Translations under genes and position numbers: made by a program
Notes under the pieces: generated by a model
Told to the model about the DNA's origin: nothing
The model's input: the letters and a program-made list of their open reading frames with translations, nothing else
Databases searched by the model: none
Shown: piece by piece, positions 1 through 6,199 of the stretch
Layout of the letters: each line of letters opens with the position of its first letter
Numbering within the stretch: position 1 is the stretch's first letter
Assembly (NCBI GenBank): GCA_964429355.1
Contig: CAYSCH010000317.1
Coordinates: 1 to 11,270, forward strand
Reading direction: 5' to 3'
Length of the DNA: 11,270 bases
From: JAAYAY01 sp964429355
GTDB lineage: Bacteria; Planctomycetota; Planctomycetia; Pirellulales; Thermoguttaceae

Positions 1-1
1 T

Positions 2-3000
2 ACCAAAACTCTCCCGCCCGGGGAATGTCTCATTTCCGACCACGCGCGGTATAACACGAACGTCAGCTCCATCAACGCCCAGAAGACCCTGGCGCGGTCG
101 AACGCTACCCTGCAGGAATCGTTGACTCGTCTCAGCACGGGTTTGCGTATCAATGCCGGCAAGGACGACCCGGCCGGTTTGATCGCCAGTGAAGTCTTGC
201 GATCCGACATCGTCAGCGTTGAGCGAGCGATCACCAACAGCGAACGAGCCAATCAGATGATCTCCACTGCCGACAGCGCCCTCGGCCAGGTGAGCTCGCT
301 CCTGAACGACATCCGCGGCCTCGTCTCCGAGGCGGCCAACACCGGTGCCATGAGCGCCGAGCAGATCGCGGCCAATCAGTTGCAGATCGACTCCTCGCTC
401 GAAGCCATCGACCGTATTGCCCAAACCACCCAGTTCCAGGGCAAGCGGCTGCTCGACGGCAATCTTGACTTCCTTACCGAGGGTGTCAACTCCTCCGAAA
501 TCCAGGACGTTCAGATCGACCAGGCCAACTTCGGATCGCTGAGCCAGATCGACGTCAATGTTGACATTGTGACCCAGGCCACGAAGGGAACCCTCAACTA
601 CGGTTTCGGCGCCGTCTCCGACGACGTGGTTCTCGAAGTGGGCGGCCAGAACGGTTTCGAGGCCTTCACCTTTGCCGCCGGCAGCACCATCGAGGAAATG
701 GCGGCGTCGATCAACCTCGTCTCCGACGCTCTCGGCGTCACGGCCGAAGTCGAACGGGCCGCGCAGACCGGTGCGGTAACCGTCTCCAGCTTCGGCGCCG
801 AAAACGATATCACGATCACCGCCAAGAGTGCCGGCCATGATGCGGGCGATATTCGCGTGAAGTACACCAAGGGCGCCGCCGGAATCGAGGCCGATTACGG
901 TTTTACGGCAGTTGCCGGGGATGCTCTCGACGCCACCTACACCACAGCGGTAGGCAATGACCCGGCCAAGCTCGATGTGACGCTCGAGACGGAGGCATGG
1001 AGACGCGCTTCGTACGTTGCCAACCCGGCCGGCAATAACAACGCCTTTGCCATCGTCGCTCAGAAGGCCGGTGATTTCGCCAACGACTTCAAGATCGCAT
1101 TCGTGGATGGGGCGGGGGCTGGCACAGCGACCGCCGCCTTCGACGGCACAACATTGACAATCGGGGTCGCTGCTGGCGGCAGCACCACCGCCGCAATGAT
1201 CGTTAGCGCAGTCAACTCGCTCACAACCCCGCTTGTGAGCTCCGTGTTCAAGGCCACGCTGCTTTATGAGGGCGACGGCTCGGGTGCTGGTACCGTTGCG
1301 AACGCCGCCGCCTTCGGAGCCCCGGGCACCGGTACGCCCGCGAACTTCACCAATGGCTATGACGGTGGCGCCGTGAAGTCTACTGCCAACGAGGTCGTCG
1401 CGGAGATCAACAACTCGGGCGAACTTTCGTCGACTTACGTCACCGCGGCCCTGTCCGGCACCGACAATGGTTACGGCACCGTCAGCGATTTCCAGGAGTT
1501 TGGCTTCTACGGTTCGGCCGAGGCCAACAACTACCTGCAATTCCTCGGCAAGACCGATACCCGCAACATCCGTTTCGAAGCCAACACGGCCGGCAGCGGA
1601 CTGGAAGTCGATTTTACCAGCGACCCGCAGGTGAAGGCCTATTCCAAGGCCGTTGTGCAGCTAACCGAAGCCAATGCCAGCTTCGAGATCGAAGCCCGCA
1701 CCAAGGGCGGTGAGTACGACGACGTCACCATCGAGATCATCGACAATACAACGGGCGCCACGACCCAGAACTACGTTACCTACGATGAAAAGGCGAAGAA
1801 ACTCACTTTCAGCGTGGGCATAGGCGTCGGTTTGACCACGGGACAAGACCTTGTCGATCTGGTGAACGCTGCCAGTTCACCGGTCTCCGACGTGTTCCGA
1901 GCCAGGGCCTATAGCACTTCTGACCTTACAGGACTCGTCACCGCGGTGGCGGCCTCCGCCGGAGTGAAGACGTCTGGTGGTATTGCCAGCGAAGGGGCTG
2001 TCGTCGTGAAGCTGGCAACCGACACCAACGGCCTGGTCACCACCACCGCAAACGATCTGATCAGCTTCTTCAACACCGATCACACGGCAACCGATAGCAC
2101 GCTCCAGGAGAACCTCGAAGCCCTCGGGGTCAGTATGGCCAACATCGGCGGAAGCAACGGCTCCGGCCGTCTTGCTCCAACCACAAGCGACATCACCTTC
2201 GCCACATCGGGCACCGAGCTGAACGACTATCAGGCAAGTGGAGCCACCAAGGCGGCCAACGGAAGGCATGCACGGTTGGTCGTCACGGCCGTGCAGCCCG
2301 GAGCCGAATACGACGGCGTGCAGATCGTGTTCGAAGATACGGCGACCGCCGCCGCAGAAACGTTTGCTTACGACTCCAACACCAAGACGCTCACAATCGG
2401 CGTTCAGTCGGGCACAAGCACGGTTGACCAAATCGTAACTTCGTGGGGTAACTATACCGGCGAGTACAAGTCGCTGTTCACCATGAGCGATTCCAACGCC
2501 ATTGATGGTGGCGACGGTTCGGCGGCCGTGGTGATCTACGACGAGGGCGTGCTCACCGGCGGCGTGCGCGACGATGGTGAAGTCCAGGGGGCCGCCCTGC
2601 TCGGCAACGAGGACAGCGCCGCGATCGGCCTCAACTTCAACGCCACCCAGTACGGTTCCGATGCCTTCGTGTCGGTCAAGACCCTCAACGGTGCGTCCTT
2701 CGCCCTGACCGACGCCGACGGCAATTCGGCCGAACGCGCCACCGGAACCGACGTCAATGCCCGTATCAACGGTATCCAAGCCCTGGGCAAAGGCCTCACG
2801 GCCACGATCAACACGTCCGCACTCGACGTGTCCTTCTCGGTCAACGCGAGCATGACCGACAGCAGCTCGACCGGGTTCTCCATCGTCGGCGGCGGGGCAA
2901 CCTTCCAACTCGGCCCCTCCGTCGTGTCGAACCAGCAGGCTCGCCTAGGTATCTCGAGCGTCAATACCACCAAGCTCGGCGGCGTCGCCGGACGACTCTA

Positions 3001-3319
3001 CCAGTTGCGATCCGGCAACTCGGCCAGCCTGGCGAACGATACGATTGCCGCCGCGGCCATCGTCGAGGAAACCATCACCCAGGTCGTGACCCTCCGCGGA
3101 CGCCTCGGTGCCTTCCAGTCGACGACCCTCGATTCGAACATCGCCTCTCTCGAAGATACCCTCGAGAACCTCACCGCCGCCGAAAGCGACATCCGCGATG
3201 CCGACTTCGCCGAGGAAAGTGCCAAACTGACACGAGCCCAGATCCTCGTCCAGTCGGGCACCTCGGTCTTGGCCATGGCCAACCAGAATCCCCAGTCGGT
3301 CCTCTCCCTGCTCCAGTAA
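2..3319 (+). CDS. fliC: Giant flagellin, 5' end incomplete or lacking a normal start
   Basis: Structural subunit of the flagellar filament, exported through the flagellar type III apparatus. The frame is open from base 2. The conserved D0/D1 helix begins upstream of the first TTG at 122: NTNVSSINAQKTLARSN is read at 53-103, followed by the canonical TRLSTGLRIN and DDPAGLIASE, so 122 is not the start. A Flagellin_IN-like segment lies at about 566-760. A central region of about 2 kb contains repeated units near 776, 1034, 1669 and 2259. The C-terminal D1/D0 is canonical (AAESDIRDADFAEE, LTRAQIL, then VLSLLQ before TAA). No cysteine is seen downstream of base 28, as is common for flagellins. About 1100 residues is over twice the usual length but fits planctomycete flagellins. 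The expected M-T-R-I before NTNVSS is replaced by H-A-R-Y (41-52). Identity is near certain; the exact start is not. Confidence 0.95.
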   Translation, partial: TKTLPPGECLISDHARYNTNVSSINAQKTLARSNATLQESLTRLSTGLRINAGKDDPAGLIASEVLRSDIVSVERAITNSERANQMISTADSALGQVSSLLNDIRGLVSEAANTGAMSAEQIAANQLQIDSSLEAIDRIAQTTQFQGKRLLDGNLDFLTEGVNSSEIQDVQIDQANFGSLSQIDVNVDIVTQATKGTLNYGFGAVSDDVVLEVGGQNGFEAFTFAAGSTIEEMAASINLVSDALGVTAEVERAAQTGAVTVSSFGAENDITITAKSAGHDAGDIRVKYTKGAAGIEADYGFTAVAGDALDATYTTAVGNDPAKLDVTLETEAWRRASYVANPAGNNNAFAIVAQKAGDFANDFKIAFVDGAGAGTATAAFDGTTLTIGVAAGGSTTAAMIVSAVNSLTTPLVSSVFKATLLYEGDGSGAGTVANAAAFGAPGTGTPANFTNGYDGGAVKSTANEVVAEINNSGELSSTYVTAALSGTDNGYGTVSDFQEFGFYGSAEANNYLQFLGKTDTRNIRFEANTAGSGLEVDFTSDPQVKAYSKAVVQLTEANASFEIEARTKGGEYDDVTIEIIDNTTGATTQNYVTYDEKAKKLTFSVGIGVGLTTGQDLVDLVNAASSPVSDVFRARAYSTSDLTGLVTAVAASAGVKTSGGIASEGAVVVKLATDTNGLVTTTANDLISFFNTDHTATDSTLQENLEALGVSMANIGGSNGSGRLAPTTSDITFATSGTELNDYQASGATKAANGRHARLVVTAVQPGAEYDGVQIVFEDTATAAAETFAYDSNTKTLTIGVQSGTSTVDQIVTSWGNYTGEYKSLFTMSDSNAIDGGDGSAAVVIYDEGVLTGGVRDDGEVQGAALLGNEDSAAIGLNFNATQYGSDAFVSVKTLNGASFALTDADGNSAERATGTDVNARINGIQALGKGLTATINTSALDVSFSVNASMTDSSSTGFSIVGGGATFQLGPSVVSNQQARLGISSVNTTKLGGVAGRLYQLRSGNSASLANDTIAAAAIVEETITQVVTLRGRLGAFQSTTLDSNIASLEDTLENLTAAESDIRDADFAEESAKLTRAQILVQSGTSVLAMANQNPQSVLSLLQ
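1034..2570 (+). repeat. Diverged tandem repeat units inside the flagellin central domain
   Basis: At protein level three units of about 105-113 residues start near 1034, 1669 and 2259, with a partial fourth near 776-890. Each carries a strand with a G-x-x-x-x-D-x-[IV] pattern (for example AGDFANDFKI, GGEYDDVTI, GAEYDGVQI), then a Y/F-D-x(4-5)-LT[IF]-x-V turn and a helix ending at [VL]F-x-A or LF-x-M. Units 1 and 2 are followed by linkers of similar style containing TANEVV/TANDLI, giving a period of about 200-210 residues. The DNA copies have diverged strongly, so the duplication is old. Confidence 0.7.
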
Positions 3320-3356
3320 ACCGGCTCGGGCTCAAACCCTTTCCGCTGAAATCCAG

Positions 3357-3391
3357 CGCCGGCCTCCCCTTGGGGAGGCCGGCGTTTTTTT
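3357..3391 (+). terminator. Rho-independent terminator of the flagellin gene
   Basis: Bases 3357-3384 form a perfect GC-rich inverted repeat: CGCCGGCCTCCCC pairs with GGGGAGGCCGGCG, with the central TT and closing pair forming the loop. Seven T follow directly (3385-3391). It lies 38 bases after the flagellin TAA, so the flagellin transcript most likely ends here and the dehydrogenase downstream needs its own promoter. Confidence 0.92.
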
Positions 3392-3484
3392 GTTGCCGCC
3401 CAGCCTTCACCACGCCGCCCCTTCACCGTTCGCCATTCGTTACCCCCCCAAGAATCCCCTTCAAGTGGCCAAAAAAGCTCGAAC

Positions 3485-3507
3485 GATTCATGAATCTTTG
3501 TATACAA
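3485..3507. promoter_or_regulatory. Two adjacent perfect palindromes, candidate operator
   Basis: GATTCATGAATC (3485-3496, 12 bases) and TTGTATACAA (3498-3507, 10 bases) are both perfect palindromes one base apart. They are framed by GAACG (3481-3485) and its complement CGTTC (3514-3518). The site is about 190 bases before the dehydrogenase start. TTGTATACAA resembles operator half-site arrangements of some GntR-family regulators. That is resemblance only; no regulator gene is in the window. Confidence 0.4.
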
Positions 3508-3553
3508 TGCACACGTTCATATTCCACACAACCCCGGTTCACCCTTGATCCGC

Positions 3554-3575
3554 GTTTCATCTGTGTTTCATCCGT
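3554..3575 (+). repeat. Tandem 11-base direct repeat
   Basis: GTTTCATCTGT (3554-3564) is followed immediately by GTTTCATCCGT (3565-3575), with one mismatch. Its function is unknown. I recall similar CATCTGTG/CATCCGTGG strings as a dispersed intergenic sequence in environmental bacterial genomes, but cannot verify it here. Confidence 0.5.
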
Positions 3576-3685
3576 GGCCCACTCTTTCACCTCCAGGGCT
3601 GAGATTTCGCCGTTCCTCATTCCTTGCCCCTCCCCTCCCTTGCCGTTGCGCGTTCTAATACCAGTGCCCTTCGCCCAAAACCCTT

Positions 3686-3689
3686 GGAG
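3686..3689 (+). promoter_or_regulatory. Shine-Dalgarno GGAG deciding the dehydrogenase start
   Basis: GGAG stands nine bases before ATG 3699. The frame is open further upstream to 3624, but those 25 codons read as low-complexity non-conserved sequence, whereas the family fold begins directly after this ATG. Confidence 0.6.
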
Positions 3690-3698
3690 CCATTCAGG

Positions 3699-4892
3699 AT
3701 GAGTCTCCCCCCCCATCCCCTTCGTTACGACCTTGTCAGCCCGCAGGAGATCGTTTTCGGCTGGGGCCGCCGCTCCGAACTCCCTCGCCTCGCCCCCCGC
3801 CTCGGCCGCCGGGCCTTCATCGTCTGCGGTTCTCGCACCCTCCAGTCGACCGGGCTGCTCGATGAGATCGCCGAGCTGCTCCGGTCCGGCGGCGTCGAGA
3901 GCTCTCGACTTGAAACGCTCAGCCACGAACCGGAGGTCGACGACGTGGACCGGACCTCGGCCCTCCTTCGCCAGGCCGGGGCAACTCATGGCGACTTTCT
4001 CCTGGCCGTCGGCGGCGGCGCCGCCATCGATCTGGCCAAGGCCGCTGCCGCTATGGCCACCAACACCCAGAGCACCACGATCAAAGACTACCTGGAGGGT
4101 GTCGGCAAGGAACTCAAAATCGTCGCCGACCCGCTTCCCATTCTGGCCATGCCCACCACCGCCGGTACGGGCTGTGAAGCAACCAAGAATGCCGTCATCT
4201 CTTCCTGCGACCCCGCCTTCAAAAAAAGCATTCGCGATGAGCGCATCGTGCCGCGGATCGCGCTGGTCGATCCGGAGCTTTCTGTGTCCGCCCCGCCCGC
4301 CGTCACCGCCGCCAGCGGTATGGACGCCATCACCCAGCTCTTCGAGAGTTACATCTCCCGCAAGGCCCAGCCCATTCCGCAGGCCCTCGCCGTCCATGGT
4401 CTGCGCGTGGCTCTGCCCGCGATCGCTGAGGCCGTCCATGATGGCTTTTCCCGACCGGCCCGGGAGGCCATGTCCCATGCGGCCATGCTCTCGGGCATGT
4501 GCCTGGCCAACTCGGGCCTCGGCATGGCCCACGGGGTCGCCCCGGCGCTCGGCGTTCACTGTGGTGTTCCTCACGGCGTTGCTTGCGCCCTCATGCTGCC
4601 GGTCGCCCTCCGCGTGAACCGAGACGTTCGGCTCCGCGACCTCGCCCGGCTGGCCCACGCCCTCGGTATCAAGGGGCCCGCGAGCACAGAAGAAGACTCC
4701 GCCTCCGCCCTGATCGCCCATGTCGAATCGATCTGCGATGCCGTCGGGGTCCCCCGTCGCCTCAGGGATCTCGGCATCCGGGCCGACAAGATCCCGGCCC
4801 TGGTTGCCGGTTCCCGAGGCAGCAGCATGAGCGGTAATCCCAAACAACTCTCCGACGACGAATTGACAAGCATACTGGAGGGGATCCTCTGA
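3699..4892 (+). CDS. Iron-containing alcohol dehydrogenase family protein
   Basis: NAD(P)-linked alcohol/aldehyde oxidoreductase of the Fe-ADH family (PF00465), 397 residues, the normal length. Visible features: a nucleotide-binding N-terminal half with GGGAAID (105-111), PTTAGTGCE (152-160), a metal site with D209 in GMDAITQ, H278 in MAHGVAP and H292 in VPHG, and an all-helical C-terminal half. In FucO-like enzymes the ligands are D, H, H, H in the pattern D-x3-H. Here position +4 is Q213, and the second His of the H-x3-H motif is P282. Some family subgroups, such as maleylacetate reductase-like proteins, also carry D-x3-Q as I recall, so the gene need not be dead, but the metal and substrate cannot be assigned. 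It is preceded by GGAG at 3686. The kinase lies 190 bases downstream on the same strand, which could mean shared sugar or aldehyde metabolism, but that is inference. Confidence 0.9.
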   Translation: MSLPPHPLRYDLVSPQEIVFGWGRRSELPRLAPRLGRRAFIVCGSRTLQSTGLLDEIAELLRSGGVESSRLETLSHEPEVDDVDRTSALLRQAGATHGDFLLAVGGGAAIDLAKAAAAMATNTQSTTIKDYLEGVGKELKIVADPLPILAMPTTAGTGCEATKNAVISSCDPAFKKSIRDERIVPRIALVDPELSVSAPPAVTAASGMDAITQLFESYISRKAQPIPQALAVHGLRVALPAIAEAVHDGFSRPAREAMSHAAMLSGMCLANSGLGMAHGVAPALGVHCGVPHGVACALMLPVALRVNRDVRLRDLARLAHALGIKGPASTEEDSASALIAHVESICDAVGVPRRLRDLGIRADKIPALVAGSRGSSMSGNPKQLSDDELTSILEGIL

Positions 4893-4897
4893 TCCCC
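4880..4897 (+). repeat. Hairpin overlapping the dehydrogenase stop codon
   Basis: GGGGATC (4880-4886) pairs perfectly with GATCCCC (4891-4897) around a CTCT loop that includes the first base of the TGA stop. No T-run follows, so it is not a classic intrinsic terminator. It may stabilise the 3' end of the mRNA. Confidence 0.5.
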
Positions 4898-4902
4898 GCC
4901 AA

Positions 4903-4930
4903 GTTAGCGGCAGGGCGCAAGCCCTCCGGT
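4903..4930. repeat. REP-like intergenic hairpin with GCAA tetraloop
   Basis: GTTAGCGGCAGGGC-GCAA-GCCCTCCGGT. AGGGC pairs with GCCCT around a GCAA (GNRA-type) loop, and CGG (4908-4910) pairs with CCG (4926-4928) past one bulged C. No T-run follows. Similar GTTAGCGG...GCAAGCCC...CCGGT palindromes are, from memory, common between genes in Pirellulales. A genome-wide count would settle whether this is a dispersed family member. Confidence 0.55.
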
Positions 4931-4981
4931 TTCGCCGTACTGGGCACGCCGTTCCTCGAAATCGGTAACTTATTGTCTTGC

Positions 4982-5060
4982 AGCGGCTAAGAGGCCCTCA
5001 CAAAACCTACGAGTTTCCCACGGGCATGGATCTGCACAGCCGGTGGTCTTGTTAGCCGCT
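4982..5060. repeat. Spaced 9-base inverted repeat before the kinase gene
   Basis: AGCGGCTAA (4982-4990) is the exact reverse complement of TTAGCCGCT (5052-5060), with 61 bases between. GTCTTG precedes both arms at 4975-4980 and 5046-5051. The right arm ends 22 bases before the kinase ATG, so the structure would form in the 5' leader of the kinase transcript. It could be a leader structure or the remnant of a small mobile element. No riboswitch class is recognised. Confidence 0.4.
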
Positions 5061-5082
5061 CCGAAAACTAAGGCACCCCCCC

Positions 5083-6039
5083 ATGATTCTCTCCGCCGGT
5101 CTCACCCCTGCTTGGCAGCAAATCCTCGTGTTCGACTCATTCCGCTATGGCGAGGTGAACCGGGCTGCCGAAGTCCACTGGTGCGCCTCCGGCAAGGTCT
5201 TCAATGCGGGGATCGGCGTGCATCACCTCGGAGCCGAAAGTCTTACCCTGGCCACCGCCGGCGGACCGCCACTGGTCCAGATTCGGGCAGAAATGGATTC
5301 CCTCGGCGTCCCCCTCGAGATCGTCGAAACCCAATCGGCCACCCGCGTCTGCACGACGATCCTCGACCGCGCCACCGGCACCATGACCGAACTGGTCGAG
5401 AACGGACGGCCCCTTGCCGATGCCGAACTTGATACGTTCGAGACCCGCTTTGCCGCGCGGGTCCGAGAGGCCGAGGCCCTGATCCTCATCGGTACCCTTC
5501 CCCAGGGCACGCCCCCCAGCTACTACCGCCGTTTGCTCGAGCATGCCTCATGCCCGACTGTCCTCGATTTTCGCGGCGAAGGGCTCCTCGGCGCCCTCGA
5601 TCTCCGTCCAACCGTCATTAAGCCCAATCGCGAGGAACTCGCACGAACCGTCGGCCATGAGCTCAATACCGACGAGGCACTTCTCCACGCCATGCGGTCC
5701 CTCAATGCCCGTGGGGCCCAATGGGTCTTGATCACCGATGGTCCCCGGGCTGCCTGGCTTACCAGCCGCAGCGAAACCTACCGTTTCCATCCCCCAAACG
5801 TTCCACCGTCCGAAGTCGTCAACCCGATCGGCTGCGGCGACTCCATGGCCGCAGCCCTGGCCTGGGCAATTTCCAAACGGCTCCCCATGCCCGAGGCTGT
5901 CTCTCTTGGCATGGCCGCATCGGTCGACAACCTGCGGCAGTTATTGCCGTGTCGCTTGTGTCCCGATCGCGTTCGTGCCATTGCCCAGACCATTCAACAG
6001 AATAATCCCCCCATTCGGACCAGCCGTGGGGTATGGTGA
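5083..6039 (+). CDS. PfkB-family sugar-phosphate kinase (1-phosphofructokinase / tagatose-6-phosphate kinase type)
   Basis: ATP-dependent ribokinase-fold kinase (PF00294), 318 residues, the usual length. The start MILSAGLTPAWQ is typical of the FruK/LacC subgroup, which phosphorylates C1/C6 positions of ketohexose phosphates. Visible features: a substrate loop SGKVFNAGIG (36-45, degenerate from GGKGxN), KPNREEL (180-186), an ITDGPRAA strand-turn, and the anion-hole/catalytic motif NPIGCGDSM (247-255) with D253 as the expected base. Cys251 replaces the usual Ala of GAGDS, a mild change. The start is ATG 5083, with a weak AAGG at 5070-5073 nine bases before it. The gene sits downstream of the dehydrogenase, behind hairpins that could uncouple the two. 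Family assignment is firm; the exact sugar substrate cannot be read from the sequence. Confidence 0.88.
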   Translation: MILSAGLTPAWQQILVFDSFRYGEVNRAAEVHWCASGKVFNAGIGVHHLGAESLTLATAGGPPLVQIRAEMDSLGVPLEIVETQSATRVCTTILDRATGTMTELVENGRPLADAELDTFETRFAARVREAEALILIGTLPQGTPPSYYRRLLEHASCPTVLDFRGEGLLGALDLRPTVIKPNREELARTVGHELNTDEALLHAMRSLNARGAQWVLITDGPRAAWLTSRSETYRFHPPNVPPSEVVNPIGCGDSMAAALAWAISKRLPMPEAVSLGMAASVDNLRQLLPCRLCPDRVRAIAQTIQQNNPPIRTSRGVW

Positions 6040-6187
6040 GCAGATTTCCGGAACCTACTGTTTCGTGCGGGGTTAGGTGATTACGATGGGAAAATAGGGA
6101 AAAACGTGCGGAGTTGATGGGCTCCATTGCTCAGGTTCTGTCACATACCCTGTTTCTTGCAGGCTAGCTGGCACTATTCTCTGGACT

Positions 6188-6192
6188 GGGAG
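6188..6192 (+). promoter_or_regulatory. Shine-Dalgarno GGGAG deciding a GTG start
   Basis: GGGAG lies seven bases before GTG 6200. The GTG is the first possible start before a clear signal peptide, which together fix this unusual start codon. Confidence 0.65.
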
Positions 6193-6199
6193 TGTTTCC

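Larger units (their letters stand above)
3392..3698. other. Intergenic region between flagellin and dehydrogenase
   Basis: I see no convincing gene here. The stretch is pyrimidine-rich on the + strand and contains two adjacent palindromes (3485-3507) and a tandem 11-mer (3554-3575), listed separately. It must hold the dehydrogenase promoter if the terminator at 3357 works, but I could not find a convincing -35/-10 pair. TAATAC at 3656-3661 is a possible -10 without a well-spaced -35. An in-frame ATG-less extension of the dehydrogenase frame reaches 3624 but looks non-coding. Confidence 0.6.

Noticed and set aside
1877..2908. Open frame of 343 codons on the - strand inside the flagellin
   Set aside because: It lies fully within the conserved flagellin frame, has shadow-like composition, no recognisable domain and no ribosome site.
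3357..3391. CRISPR or mobile-element end
   Set aside because: A single hairpin with a T-run is fully explained as the flagellin terminator. I saw no spaced identical repeats, transposase gene, tRNA or rRNA anywhere in the window.
3423..4847. Long open frame on the - strand (about 474 codons) opposite the dehydrogenase
   Set aside because: It mirrors the codon structure of the conserved dehydrogenase on the + strand and reads as Gly/His/Arg/Asp-rich sequence without any motif. It is a typical high-GC shadow frame.
6088..6103. GGGAAAA direct repeat before the secretin-like gene
   Set aside because: Two 7-mers two bases apart are too short to support a function, and nothing else around them suggests an operator.
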